The notes: a model not told the origin generated them from the sequence alone. DNA of 64,000 nt from Salinarimonas sp. (GCF_040111675.1 NZ_CP157794.1:4361501-4425500), one strand, 5' to 3'. Positions 51,926 through 61,103 are shown, counted from the first letter of the stretch. Numbers and translations: made by a program.

Positions 51926-52738
51926 TCAGCGCTGCGCGTCGGCTTGGCGCAGGCGCGCCCAGCTGTCGGGCTGGACGACCATGCCGCGGATCGCCTCGAG
52001 ATTGGCGGCGACCTCGGCCGGAGCGAGATCTCGCGCGAGAACCTCCTCCGCCTCGTCCATCTCGCCCTGCAGGCCGAGCACGAGGGCGAGGTTGCGGCGC
52101 ACGCGCGCGTCCGCCTGCGGATGCGCGGCCGCCTGGCGCAGCTTGTCCTCGGCCTCCGGCAGCTTGCGGCTCAGGGCGAGGGAGAGGCCGTAATTGGAGA
52201 GCACGGAGGGCTCGCCGGGCGCGATGTTGAGCGCCGCCTCGTAGAAGCGCTGCGCGCGATCCGGCTCCCCGAGCTGGTCGGCGACCGTGCCCTGGGCCGA
52301 GAGGATGCGCCAGTCCGGACGCTCGGGGCTGTGCGCGCGGGCGAGCACCTCCTGCGCCTCGCGCAGGCGCCCGGCGTCGGCGAGCGCGCGGCCGTAGGCC
52401 CCGGCGAGCGTCGTGTCCTCGCGATTGCGGATCGCGGCCTGCTGGAGCACGGCCACAGCCTGGGCGCGCTGGTCCAGCCGGCGCAGGATCGTGGCGTAGG
52501 CGATCGCGACCTGCGCATCCGCGGGGTCGCGGGCGTTGCGACGGGCGAGCGTCTCGGCGGCGCTGCGCAGATCGCCCGGGCTCAGGGCCGAGATCCGGCT
52601 CGGATCGACGGCGCCGGTCGTGGTCGGGCCGCGGCTGAGGCAGCCCGCCGTGGCGAGCGCCAGCGCGACCGCGACGACGAGAGCGGGCGCTCGGCGGGCG
52701 GCTCGCCCGCATGCCCCCGTCGCTTTCGAACCCCGCAT
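51926..52738 (-). CDS. TPR lipoprotein, TadD-like
   Basis: A 270-residue lipoprotein. The start at 52738 has GGGAG 6 bases upstream; the lipobox is ATAGC (Cys33). At least four TPR-like repeats follow (DAQVAIAYATILRRLDQRAQ, GAYGRALADAGRLREAQ, GEPSVLSNYGLSLALSRKL, ADARVRRNLALVLGLQGEM). This is the form of TadD, the pilotin-like TPR lipoprotein of Flp/Tad pili. No other tad/cpa genes are in view. A CtrA-like box lies about 80 bases upstream, which fits the CtrA control of pilus genes known in Caulobacter. Confidence 0.78.
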   Translation of the reverse strand: MRGSKATGACGRAARRAPALVVAVALALATAGCLSRGPTTTGAVDPSRISALSPGDLRSAAETLARRNARDPADAQVAIAYATILRRLDQRAQAVAVLQQAAIRNREDTTLAGAYGRALADAGRLREAQEVLARAHSPERPDWRILSAQGTVADQLGEPDRAQRFYEAALNIAPGEPSVLSNYGLSLALSRKLPEAEDKLRQAAAHPQADARVRRNLALVLGLQGEMDEAEEVLARDLAPAEVAANLEAIRGMVVQPDSWARLRQADAQR

Positions 52739-52816
52739 CGTCAGCTCCCTCGCTCGTGGCCCGCGACAGCCTCCGCGAAGCCGCACCAAACCGTTGACGG
52801 TGATAATCTTTTAACC

Positions 52817-52831
52817 CTAACAGCATGTTAA
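52817..52831. promoter_or_regulatory. CtrA-like box between the TadD-like gene and the aminopeptidase
   Basis: CTAACAGCATGTTAA is CTAA-N7-TTAA, one mismatch from the CtrA full site, and TTAACCCT lies beside it at 52811-52818. It sits in the divergent intergenic region, 79 bases from the TadD-like start and 99 from the aminopeptidase start, so either gene could be the target. Confidence 0.35.
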
Positions 52832-52929
52832 CGCCGCCGCGCGCGCCGGTCCCGCCGCGGCACGCCGACGGCCTTGCCAAGGCCCGTCCGCAGCCCGATA
52901 AATCCCGTCGACATCCGTCCGGAGTGATC

Positions 52930-54342
52930 ATGTCCCATCCAGCCCTCGAAGCAGACGCCTCTGCGCCCGCCATTCCCGTCCACGTGGTCGACGCCGAGAG
53001 CTGGCCCGCCCTGCGCGACGGGCTCGCGCCGCGCGAGCGCCGCTTCGCCGAGGCGCAGGGCTTCGCGCCGAAGCCGGGGCGCACCGTGATCCTGCCCGAC
53101 GAGGAGGGCGGCGCCGCGCGCGTCGTCGCCTGCCTCGACCCCGCCGATCCCTTCGCCGCCGGGCGGCTCGCCAGCCTCCCCGCCGGCCTCTACCGCCTGG
53201 AGCCCGCGCCCGCGCGCGCGGCGCTCGCGACGCTGGGCTTCGCTCTGGGAAGCTACCGCTTCACCCGCTACAAGAGCGCCGGGCGCAACGGCGCGGAGGA
53301 CGGTGCGGATCCTGGCGCGGAGAAGGCCCGCGCCCGCCTCCTCGTGCCTCCGGGCGTCGACGCCGGGGAGATCGCCCGCATCGCGGAGGCCGTCGCGCTC
53401 GGGCGCGACCTCGTCAACACGCCGGCGAACGATCTCGGGCCGGACGGCATCGCCGACGCCGTGGTGGCGCTGGCGGAGCGGCATCACGCCTCGGTCTCGG
53501 TGATCGAGGGCGAGGACCTCTTGGCGCGCGGCTTCCCGATGATCCACGCTGTGGGCCGCGCCGCGGACCGGGCGCCGCGCCTCGCGGACCTGACCTGGGG
53601 CCCCGCCGACGCGCCGAAGGTGACGCTGGTGGGCAAGGGCGTCGCCTTCGACACCGGCGGGCTCGACATCAAGCCCTCCTCCGCCATGGCCCTGATGAAG
53701 AAGGACATGGGCGGCGCCGCCGCCGCCATCGCCGCGGCGCAGATGATCATGGCGGCGAACCTGCCCGTGCGCCTGCGCCTGCTCGTGCCGGCGGTGGAGA
53801 ATTCCATCTCGGGCGCGAGCTTCCGCCCCGGCGACGTGCTGGCGAGCCGCAAGGGGCTCACCGTCGAGATCGGCAACACCGACGCCGAGGGCCGGCTCAT
53901 CCTCGCCGACGCGCTCGCGCTGGCCGACGAGGAGACGCCGGACCTCCTCGTCGATTTCGCGACGCTCACCGGCGCGGCGCGGGTGGCGCTCGGGCCCGAC
54001 CTGCCGCCCTTCATGACCGACGACGAGACGCTCGCGGCGGATCTCGCCCGGCTCTCCGCCGCGGTGCACGACCCGGCCTGGCGGCTGCCGCTGTGGAAGC
54101 CCTACGACAAGCTGCTCGACTCCAAGATCGCCGACGTCAACCACATCTCGGGCGGCCCGCATGCCGGCGCGATCACGGCGGCTCTGTTCCTGCGCCGTTT
54201 CGTGTCGAACGCCAAGTCCTACGTTCATTTCGACATTTTCGCCTGGAACCCGTCGGCGAAGCCCGGACGGCCGGAGGGCGGGGAGGTGCAGGCCGCGCGG
54301 CTCGTGCACGCCCTCGTCGCGGAGCGCCATGGCGCGGCGTAG
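52930..54342 (+). CDS. M17 leucyl aminopeptidase family protein
   Basis: A 470-residue two-metal aminopeptidase. The M17 catalytic segments are all present: KGVAFDTGGLDIKPSSAM, MKKDMGGAAAAIAAAQMI, and NTDAEGRLILADAL, which is the family signature. The start at 52930 has GGAG 5 bases upstream. The N-terminal domain (1-150) is poorly conserved. The enzyme removes N-terminal residues from peptides in the cytosol. It sits upstream of the nucleoside operon, separated by 153 bases. Confidence 0.92.
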   Translation: MSHPALEADASAPAIPVHVVDAESWPALRDGLAPRERRFAEAQGFAPKPGRTVILPDEEGGAARVVACLDPADPFAAGRLASLPAGLYRLEPAPARAALATLGFALGSYRFTRYKSAGRNGAEDGADPGAEKARARLLVPPGVDAGEIARIAEAVALGRDLVNTPANDLGPDGIADAVVALAERHHASVSVIEGEDLLARGFPMIHAVGRAADRAPRLADLTWGPADAPKVTLVGKGVAFDTGGLDIKPSSAMALMKKDMGGAAAAIAAAQMIMAANLPVRLRLLVPAVENSISGASFRPGDVLASRKGLTVEIGNTDAEGRLILADALALADEETPDLLVDFATLTGAARVALGPDLPPFMTDDETLAADLARLSAAVHDPAWRLPLWKPYDKLLDSKIADVNHISGGPHAGAITAALFLRRFVSNAKSYVHFDIFAWNPSAKPGRPEGGEVQAARLVHALVAERHGAA

Positions 54343-54495
54343 CCGCCGCGGCGACGGGTCCCTGGCTTTTATCTGGGAATCGGCGCGCAAGCCTCTGGCG
54401 GGGAACGCGAAAGGCTGCTCGTATAGCGCGGTTGCGCGAGCGCGGAGGGGTGGCATGGAAACGACGACGGATCGGCGGCGGCGGGGGCACGCCCG

Positions 54496-55608
54496 ATGAG
54501 CGCGCCCGTGAACCTGCCGCGCTGGGCGGACGTCGCCCTCGTGCCCGCGGTGAGCGTCGTCGCCGCCTTCCTGGTCGCGGGTCTCGTCGTGCTGTTCATC
54601 GGCGAGGACCCGCTCACGGTGACCCGGGTGCTGATCTACGGCTCGCTCGGCAACGGCTACAGCCTCGGCTTCACCCTGTTCTACGCGACGAACTTCATCT
54701 TCACCGGGCTCGCGGTGGCGGTGGCCTTCCACGCGGGCCTCTTCAACATCGGCGGCGAGGGCCAGGCGATGCTCGGCGGGGTCGGGCTCGCGCTCGCCCT
54801 GCTCTTCCTGCCGGTCCCCGCCTTCCTGGCGATCCCGCTCGGCATCCTCGCCGCGGCCGCCTTCGGCGCCTTCTGGGGCCTGGTGCCGGGCTATCTCCAG
54901 GCCTATCGGGGCAGCCACATCGTCATCACGACGATCATGTTCAACTGGCTCGCCTCGATCCTCTCGGTCTACCTCCTCGTCAACGTTCTGCGGCCACCCA
55001 CCGCCATGAACCCCGAGACGCCGCTCTTCCCGGAGGCGTCGTTCGTGCCCTCCATGCACGAGCTGGGCGCGCTCGTCGGTCTCGAGCTGCCCCGCTCGCA
55101 GCTGAACGCCTCGCTCCTGCTCGCGCTGGTCGCGGCCTATCTCGTGTGGCTGCTGATCTTCCGCTCGCGGCTCGGCTACGCCATCCGCACGGTGGGCGCG
55201 AACCCCGCCGCGGCGGTCTATGCCGGCATCTCGCCGCGCTCGGTGACGGTGATCGCGATGGCGATCTCCGGCGCGCTCGCCGCCGGCCTCGCGGTGAACG
55301 AGCTGATGGGCTACCAGCACCGGCTGATCCTGGAATTCACCTCCGGCTACGGCTTCGTCGGCATCGCCGTGGCCTTGATGGGCCGCGGGCATCCCGTGGG
55401 CATCATCCTCGCCTCGCTGCTCTTCGGCATGCTCTACCAGGGCGGCGCCGAGCTCGCCTTCGAGGTGCCCGCCATCACCCGCGACATGATCGTCGTGATC
55501 GGCGGCGTGCTGATCCTGTTCGCCGGGGCGCTCGACGGCCTGTTCAAGCGCCTCGTCGCCGGGGCCTTCGCGGGCCGCGCCCGCCAGCCGGTCGCGAAGG
55601 AGGCCTGA
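54496..55608 (+). CDS. ABC-type nucleoside transporter permease 1 (YufP/BmpC-like)
   Basis: A 370-residue membrane protein of the branched-chain amino acid/sugar permease superfamily, nucleoside subgroup. Signatures are FHAGLFNIGGEGQAMLGG, RGSHIVITTIMFNWLASIL, TVGANPAAAVYAGIS and GYGFVGIAVALMGRGHPVG. About ten helices are predicted. It is followed 4 bases later by the second permease. The ATPase and substrate-binding lipoprotein that normally precede it are not upstream here. Confidence 0.9.
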   Translation: MSAPVNLPRWADVALVPAVSVVAAFLVAGLVVLFIGEDPLTVTRVLIYGSLGNGYSLGFTLFYATNFIFTGLAVAVAFHAGLFNIGGEGQAMLGGVGLALALLFLPVPAFLAIPLGILAAAAFGAFWGLVPGYLQAYRGSHIVITTIMFNWLASILSVYLLVNVLRPPTAMNPETPLFPEASFVPSMHELGALVGLELPRSQLNASLLLALVAAYLVWLLIFRSRLGYAIRTVGANPAAAVYAGISPRSVTVIAMAISGALAAGLAVNELMGYQHRLILEFTSGYGFVGIAVALMGRGHPVGIILASLLFGMLYQGGAELAFEVPAITRDMIVVIGGVLILFAGALDGLFKRLVAGAFAGRARQPVAKEA

Positions 55609-55611
55609 GAC

Positions 55612-56553
55612 ATGGAGCTGACCGGCCTCCTCGCGCTCGCCGAATCCACGCTGCGCCTGTCGATCCCGCTGCTCTGCGCCTGCCTCGCCGGCCTCTGGTC
55701 CGAGCGCTCGGGCGTCATCGACATCGGGCTCGAGGGCAAGCTGCTGATCGCCGCCTTCGCCGCGGCGGCGACGAGCTACACGACGGGCTCCGCCTATTGG
55801 GGCCTCCTCGCGGGCATCGGCGCCTCGACGCTCTTCGCGCTCGTCCACGGCTTCGCCTCGATCTCGCAACGCGGCAACCAGATCGTCTCGGGCGTCGCCA
55901 TCAACATGCTCGCGGCCGGGCTCACCGCCGTGATCGGCAACGCCTGGTACGGCGAGGGCGGGCGCACGCCGCCGCTCGAGGGCGACCAGCGCTTCCTCGC
56001 CCTGTTCGACATGTCGGAGGCGCCGCGGCTCGTGCAGGTGCTGCTCGGCCAATCGTTCCTGGTCTATCTCGCGCTCCTGCTCGTGCCGCTGACCTGGTAC
56101 GTGCTCGCCAAGACCCGCTTCGGCCTGCGCCTGCGCGCGGTCGGCGAGAAGCCCGCCGCGGTCGACACGGCCGGCATCTCGGTGACGGGCCTGCGCTATT
56201 CCGCGGTGATCATCGCCGGCGTGTTCTGCGGCATCGGCGGCGCCTATATCGGCACGGGCCTCTCGGCGGGCTTCATCCCGGCGATGACGGCGGGCAAGGG
56301 CTTCATCGCGCTCGCCGCCCTGATCTTCGCCAAGTGGCGCGCCTGGCCGGCGCTCGCCGCCTGCGTCCTGTTCGGCTTCCTCGAGGCGCTCTCGATCCGC
56401 CTGCAGGGCGTCGAAATCCCGGGCCTCGGCGAGGTCCCGGTCCAGGCGATCCAGGCGCTGCCCTACGCCATGACCGTGATCCTGCTCGCCGGCTTCGTCG
56501 GCCGCGCCATCCCGCCGCGGGCGGCGGGCCAGCCCTACGTGAAGGAGCGGTGA
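55612..56553 (+). CDS. ABC-type nucleoside transporter permease 2 (YufQ-like)
   Basis: A 313-residue permease that pairs with the preceding gene. It shows WSERSGVIDIGLEGKLL, GNQIVSGVAINMLAAGLT, GEKPAAVDTAGISVTGLRY and TAGKGFIALAALIFAKW, the standard motifs of this half of the heterodimer. The last base of its stop is the first base of the cdd ATG (TGATG). Confidence 0.92.
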   Translation: MELTGLLALAESTLRLSIPLLCACLAGLWSERSGVIDIGLEGKLLIAAFAAAATSYTTGSAYWGLLAGIGASTLFALVHGFASISQRGNQIVSGVAINMLAAGLTAVIGNAWYGEGGRTPPLEGDQRFLALFDMSEAPRLVQVLLGQSFLVYLALLLVPLTWYVLAKTRFGLRLRAVGEKPAAVDTAGISVTGLRYSAVIIAGVFCGIGGAYIGTGLSAGFIPAMTAGKGFIALAALIFAKWRAWPALAACVLFGFLEALSIRLQGVEIPGLGEVPVQAIQALPYAMTVILLAGFVGRAIPPRAAGQPYVKER

Positions 56554-56978
56554 TGCCGGACCGGGCGACCATCGACGACCTGTTCGCGGCGGCCAAGGCG
56601 GCGCAGGCGCGGGCCCATGTGCCCTATTCGCGCTTTCCCGTCGGCGCGGCGATCCGAGACGAGGCGGGGCGCGTCCACGCGGGCGCCAACGTCGAGAACG
56701 CCGCCTACCCGCAGGGCTCCTGCGCGGAGGCGGCGGCGATCACGCGCATGGTGGTGGAGGGCGGCACGCGCATCGCCGAGATTCTGGTGATCGGCGAGGG
56801 CGACGTGCTCTGCACGCCCTGCGGCGGCTGCCGCCAGCGCATCCGAGAGTTCGCGCGCCCCGACACGCCGATCCACGTCGCCGGCCCGGAGGGGGTGCGC
56901 CGCACCTTCACGCTCGACGCGCTCCTGCCCTATTCCTTCGGGCCCGACAATCTCGAGAGCGCGGGAGACGCGACGTGA
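56553..56978 (+). CDS. cdd: Cytidine deaminase
   Basis: Small zinc enzyme that converts (deoxy)cytidine to (deoxy)uridine. The 141-residue protein has the catalytic Cys57-Ala-Glu59 (GSCAEAAAI) and the zinc cysteines 90 and 93 in CTPCGGCRQRI, with PYSRFPVGAAI and GANVENAAYP at the substrate pocket. It is the homotetrameric type. It is coupled to the permease upstream and to the phosphorylase downstream (GTGA). Confidence 0.95.
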   Translation: MPDRATIDDLFAAAKAAQARAHVPYSRFPVGAAIRDEAGRVHAGANVENAAYPQGSCAEAAAITRMVVEGGTRIAEILVIGEGDVLCTPCGGCRQRIREFARPDTPIHVAGPEGVRRTFTLDALLPYSFGPDNLESAGDAT

Positions 56979-57829
56979 CCACCTTCTCCTACGCCCAGCG
57001 CGTCGACGAGGCCGTGGCGGCGATCCGCGCAGGCGGCATCGACGACCGCGGCATCGACGGGCCCTTCGCCTGCGCCATGGTGCTCGGCACCGGGCTCGGG
57101 CCGCTGGCGGACAAGCTGGAGGACGCCGTCGCGATCCCCTTCGGCGACATTCCCCACTTCCCGAGGAGCGGCGTCTCCGGCCACAAGGGCCGGCTCGTGG
57201 CCGGAAGGCTCGAGGACAGGCGCGTCCTCGCCTTCCAGGGCCGCGCCCATTTCTACGAGCACGGCGACCCGGCGGTGATGCGCGTCGCCATCGGCGCGAT
57301 CGCCGCGCTCGGGGCGCCGCCGCTGCTGCTGACCAACGCCGCCGGCTCGACCCGGCTCGACATCCGTCCGCCGAGCCTGGTGGCCTTGTGCGATCACATC
57401 AGCCTGTTCGGGAAGAACCCCCTCGTCGGCGAGGCGGACGACAAGCGCTTCGTGCCGATGTCCGACGCCTACGACGCCGCCCTGCGGGCGACCCTCGCGG
57501 CGGCGGCCGAGCGGGCGGGCGTGACGCTGCGCGAGGGCGTCTATCTCTGGGCGCCGGGACCGTCCTTCGAGACGCCGGCCGAGATCCGCATGGCGCAGAC
57601 CCTCGGCGCGGATCTGGTCGGCATGTCGACCGTTCCCGAGACGATCCTGGCGCGCTTCTACGGCCTGCGGGTCGCCGGCCTGTCCACGGTCACCAACCTC
57701 GCCGCGGGGCTGGAGGGGGCCAACCCGAGCCACGCCGAGACGAAGGAGGTCGGCGGCGAGGCCGGCCCGCTGCTGGAAACGGTGGTGCGCGCCTTCGTCT
57801 CGCTCCTCGATCCATCAGGAACGCCATGA
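56975..57829 (+). CDS. Purine-nucleoside phosphorylase (trimeric type)
   Basis: Splits purine (deoxy)ribonucleosides with phosphate. The 284-residue protein starts at a GTG that overlaps the cdd stop. Phosphate and base contacts are seen in VLGTGLGPLADKL, FQGRAHFYEHGD, LTNAAGSTRLDIRP and VGMSTVPETILARFYG. It belongs to the PNP/MTAP (PunA-like) family rather than the hexameric DeoD type. Its stop overlaps the deoC start. Confidence 0.93.
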   Translation: MTTFSYAQRVDEAVAAIRAGGIDDRGIDGPFACAMVLGTGLGPLADKLEDAVAIPFGDIPHFPRSGVSGHKGRLVAGRLEDRRVLAFQGRAHFYEHGDPAVMRVAIGAIAALGAPPLLLTNAAGSTRLDIRPPSLVALCDHISLFGKNPLVGEADDKRFVPMSDAYDAALRATLAAAAERAGVTLREGVYLWAPGPSFETPAEIRMAQTLGADLVGMSTVPETILARFYGLRVAGLSTVTNLAAGLEGANPSHAETKEVGGEAGPLLETVVRAFVSLLDPSGTP

Positions 57830-58629
57830 CCGACGACACAGACGCCGCGCGCGCCCTCGCCCGGCGCGCCATCGGGCTCACCGATCTCACCAATCTCGAC
57901 GAGACCTGCACCGAGACCGCCATCGACGCGCTCTGCGTCCAGGCGAAGGGCGGGGGCGCGACGCCGCCCGTCGCCGCCGTGTGCGTCTGGCCGCAATTCG
58001 TCAGCCGCGCCAAGGGGGCCCTGCGCGGCTCCGGCGTGAGCGTCGCGACCGTGGTCAACTTTCCGACCGGGGGCGAGGACGTCGAGCGCGTCGTCGAGCA
58101 GACCCGCGAGGCCCTGCGCGACGGCGCCGACGAGATCGACCTCGTCCTGCCCTGGCGCGCTTTCCTCGACGGCGACGTCGAGACGGCGCGGGGCATGCTC
58201 GCCGCCGTGCGCGAGCGCGTCTCCGCCGACCGGGTGCTGAAGGTCATCCTGGAGACCGGCGAGCTGAAGGATCCGGACGCCGTCCGCCGCGCGTCGGCGC
58301 TCGCGATCGAGGAGGGCGCGGACTTCGTCAAGACCTCCACCGGCAAGACGCCCGTCTCGGCGACGCCCGAGGCCGCGCGGATCATGCTGGAGACGATCGC
58401 GGCGACGCCGCACCTGAAGGTGGGCCTCAAGCCCTCGGGCGGCATCCGCACGCTGGAGCAGGCGAAGACCTATCTCGACCTCGCCGACGAGATCATGGGT
58501 CCCGGCTGGGCCACCCCCGCCACCTTCCGCTTCGGCGCGAGCGGGCTGCACAAGGCGCTGGTCGGCCTGCTCGAAGGCGGCGGCGAGGCGCCGGCGCCCG
58601 GTTCGTCGTCCCCTGGCGGGAGCTATTGA
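57826..58629 (+). CDS. deoC: Deoxyribose-phosphate aldolase
   Basis: Class I aldolase that cleaves 2-deoxyribose 5-phosphate to glyceraldehyde 3-phosphate and acetaldehyde. The 267-residue protein has the Schiff-base lysine in ADFVKTSTGK and a second lysine in VGLKPSGGIRT, with LKVILETGEL between them. The C-terminus adds a short Gly/Ser/Pro tail. It is coupled by ATGA to the phosphorylase. Confidence 0.95.
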   Translation: MTDDTDAARALARRAIGLTDLTNLDETCTETAIDALCVQAKGGGATPPVAAVCVWPQFVSRAKGALRGSGVSVATVVNFPTGGEDVERVVEQTREALRDGADEIDLVLPWRAFLDGDVETARGMLAAVRERVSADRVLKVILETGELKDPDAVRRASALAIEEGADFVKTSTGKTPVSATPEAARIMLETIAATPHLKVGLKPSGGIRTLEQAKTYLDLADEIMGPGWATPATFRFGASGLHKALVGLLEGGGEAPAPGSSSPGGSY

Positions 58630-58630
58630 G

Positions 58631-59947
58631 ATGGCGCTCCTCCCCCAGGAGATCATCCGCCGGAAGCGCGACGGCGGCGTGCTCGCGGCGTCCGACATCG
58701 AGGCCTTCGTCGCCGGCCTCGTCGACGGGCGCGTGACGGAGGGCCAGGCGGCGGCGCTCGCCATGGCGATCTTCTTCCGCGGCCTCGCGCTCGAGGAGCG
58801 CGTCGCGCTCACCCGCGCCATGATGGCGTCGGGCCAGGTGCTGAACTGGGACCTGCCCGGGCCCGTGCTCGACAAGCACTCCACCGGTGGCGTCGGCGAT
58901 TGCGTCTCGCTGCCGCTCGGCCCCGCCGTCGCCGCCTGCGGCGGCTTCGTGCCGATGATCTCGGGCCGCGGTCTCGGCCATACCGGCGGCACGCTCGACA
59001 AGCTCGATTCGGTGCCCGGCTATCGCACCCAGCCGGACATCGACACCTTCCGGCGCGTGGTGCGCGAGACGGGCTGCGCCATCATCGGCCAGACGGCGGA
59101 TCTCGCTCCCGCCGACAAGCGCCTCTACGCCATCCGCGACGTGACCGGGACGGTGGAGAGCCTCGACCTGATCACCGCCTCGATCCTGTCGAAGAAGCTC
59201 GCGGCGGGCCTCCAGGGCCTCGCCATGGACGTGAAGTTCGGCTCGGGCGCGTTCATGGTCGACCTCGACGACGCCCGCGCGCTGGCGCAGAGCCTGGTGG
59301 CGGTGGCGAACGGCGCCGGGCTGAAGACGCACGCGCTCCTCACCGACATGGACCAGCCGCTGGCCTCCGCCGCCGGCAACGCCGTCGAGGTGGCCTATTG
59401 CATCGACTACCTCACCGGAAAGCGCCGCGAGCCGCGCTTCCACGAGGCCAACGTAGCCCTCGGCGCGCAGATGCTGATGCTCGGGCGCCTCGCGGCGGAC
59501 CGCGCCGAGGGCGCGCGGATGATGGAGGAGGCCGTCTCCTCCGGACGCGCGGCCGAGGCCTTCGCGCGCATGGTCGCGGCGCTCGGGGGACCGGCCGACA
59601 TCCTGGAGCGCGCCGACGCGCATCTCGCCGCGGCGCCGGTGACGCTCCCCGTCGCGCCCGTCCGGCCGGGCGTGGTCGAGCGCGTCGAGACCCGCGCGGT
59701 GGGCATGGCCGTCGTGGCGCTCGGCGGCGGGCGCGCGCGGGCCGAGGACACGATCGACCCCGCCGTGGGGTTGACCGACCTCGCCCCGGTGGGCGAGACC
59801 GTGGACGCGAGCCGCCCGCTCGCCATCGTGCACGCCCGCGATTCGCAGGCGGCCGAGGCCGCGGCGGCGGCCGTGCGCGCCGCCTACACGATCGGCGCCG
59901 GGCCGGTCGCGGCGCGGCCCGTGGTCCTCGAACGCGTGGAGAGCTGA
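58631..59947 (+). CDS. deoA: Thymidine phosphorylase
   Basis: Converts thymidine or deoxyuridine plus phosphate to the base and deoxyribose 1-phosphate. The 438-residue protein has the family signature DKHSTGGVGDCVSLPLGP and then GRGLGHTGGTLDKLDSVPG. Its active-site loop is PADKRLYAIRDVTGTVES, and SKKLAAGLQGLAMDVKFG completes the set. Together with deoC and the phosphorylase it forms a nucleoside salvage and catabolism line; phosphopentomutase (deoB) is not in the window. Confidence 0.96.
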   Translation: MALLPQEIIRRKRDGGVLAASDIEAFVAGLVDGRVTEGQAAALAMAIFFRGLALEERVALTRAMMASGQVLNWDLPGPVLDKHSTGGVGDCVSLPLGPAVAACGGFVPMISGRGLGHTGGTLDKLDSVPGYRTQPDIDTFRRVVRETGCAIIGQTADLAPADKRLYAIRDVTGTVESLDLITASILSKKLAAGLQGLAMDVKFGSGAFMVDLDDARALAQSLVAVANGAGLKTHALLTDMDQPLASAAGNAVEVAYCIDYLTGKRREPRFHEANVALGAQMLMLGRLAADRAEGARMMEEAVSSGRAAEAFARMVAALGGPADILERADAHLAAAPVTLPVAPVRPGVVERVETRAVGMAVVALGGGRARAEDTIDPAVGLTDLAPVGETVDASRPLAIVHARDSQAAEAAAAAVRAAYTIGAGPVAARPVVLERVES

Positions 59948-59950
59948 TCC

Positions 59951-60895
59951 ATGTCGATCCTGGTCGCCATCGAAGGCTGGGACGTCCCCTCCTGGGTGGA
60001 GCGCTTCCAGCGCCTGTTTCCCGAGCGCAAGGTCGTGACCCTCGACGAGCCCTTCGACCGGCGCGAGGTGCATTACGTCGTCTCCTGGAAGCACCCGCAC
60101 GGGGCGCTGTCGGGCTTGCCGAACCTCGCCGCGATCTTCTCGCTGGGCGCCGGCGTCGACCACATCGTCTCCGACCCGCGCCTGCCGGAGGCCCCGGTGG
60201 TGCGCGTCGTCGACGAGGATCTGACGAACCGCATGAGCGAGTACGTCGTCCTGCACGCCCTCGCCCATCTGCGCCAGCTGCCGCGCTACATGGCGCAGCA
60301 GCGCGACAACGTCTGGGAGGACGACCGCTTCCAGCCCGCGGCGCGGGACGTGCGCGTGGGCGTGATGGGGCTGGGCCAGCTCGGCCGCGACGCGGCGGCG
60401 AAGCTGAGGGTGATGGGCTTCCAGGTGCTGGGCTGGTCGCGCACGGGGCGCGACGTCGCGGGCGTCGAGACGTATTCCGGCGAGGCCGGGCTCGACGCCT
60501 TCCTGGGCAAGACCGACATCCTCGTGAGCCTCCTGCCGCTGACCGAAGCGACCCGCGGCGTGCTCAACCTCGAGCTCTTCGGCAAGCTCTCGCAGGACGG
60601 CCCGCTCGGCGGCCCGGTCCTGATCAATGCCGGCCGCGGCGGGCTCCAGGTCGAGGCCGACATCCTCGCCGCGCTCGACGCCGGCACGCTGAAGGCCGCG
60701 ACGCTCGACGTGTTCGAGGCCGAGCCGCTGCCGAAGGACAGCCCGCTCTGGACGCATCCGCGCGTGATCGTCACCCCCCACAACGCCGCCATGAGCCACC
60801 CCGAGACCATCGGCAGCCTCATCGCCGACCAGATCCGCACGGTGGAGGCCGGGGGGGAGCTGACGAACGTGGTGGACGCGGGTGTGGGGTATTGA
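59951..60895 (+). CDS. D-2-hydroxyacid dehydrogenase, GhrA-like
   Basis: A 314-residue NAD(P)-dependent 2-hydroxyacid dehydrogenase. The Rossmann loop is MGLGQLGRDAAAKL; the catalytic residues are the Arg of NAGRGGLQVEADILAALDAG, the Glu of LDVFEAEPLP and the His of TPHNAAMSHPE. The short N-terminal domain resembles glyoxylate/hydroxypyruvate reductase A. It lies 3 bases after deoA, so it is co-transcribed with the deo genes, although no standard step in deoxyribose breakdown needs it. Confidence 0.87.
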   Translation: MSILVAIEGWDVPSWVERFQRLFPERKVVTLDEPFDRREVHYVVSWKHPHGALSGLPNLAAIFSLGAGVDHIVSDPRLPEAPVVRVVDEDLTNRMSEYVVLHALAHLRQLPRYMAQQRDNVWEDDRFQPAARDVRVGVMGLGQLGRDAAAKLRVMGFQVLGWSRTGRDVAGVETYSGEAGLDAFLGKTDILVSLLPLTEATRGVLNLELFGKLSQDGPLGGPVLINAGRGGLQVEADILAALDAGTLKAATLDVFEAEPLPKDSPLWTHPRVIVTPHNAAMSHPETIGSLIADQIRTVEAGGELTNVVDAGVGY

Positions 60896-60897
60896 TC

Positions 60898-61083
60898 TGT
60901 AATCCCGGATTGCGATAGCCGAGTCCGGGACCCGGAGCCACAAACGCTCTTCTTGCGGCGCATCGCGCCGCTTCGCGCGGCGTCGATGACGCCTTCGGTG
61001 AGGTCCCGCGACGCGCGGCATGCGCGCGCGAGAATCGGGCGGTGGTTCTGGGTTCCGGGCTCGCTTCGCGCCCCGGAATGACA
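60898..61083. repeat. Palindromic intergenic repeat, copy A
   Basis: First of three ~186-base units. Its termini are TGTAATCCCGG and CCGGAATGACA, and the arms read ACCCGGAGCCAC against GTGGTTCTGGGTT, an imperfect long inverted repeat. Inside is the hairpin GCGGCGCATCGCGCCGC. This copy is more diverged than B and C. It starts 2 bases after the hydroxyacid dehydrogenase stop and may serve as the transcript end of the nucleoside operon. Confidence 0.85.
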
Positions 61084-61103
61084 TGGGGGCACGCGCTGAG
61101 CGC

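Noticed and set aside
52828..56052. Open frame of 1,074 codons opposite the aminopeptidase and permeases
   Set aside because: Antisense shadow; the plus-strand proteins are well-conserved families.
58493..61084. Open frame of 863 codons opposite deoA and the dehydrogenase
   Set aside because: Antisense shadow that also runs through repeat copy A.
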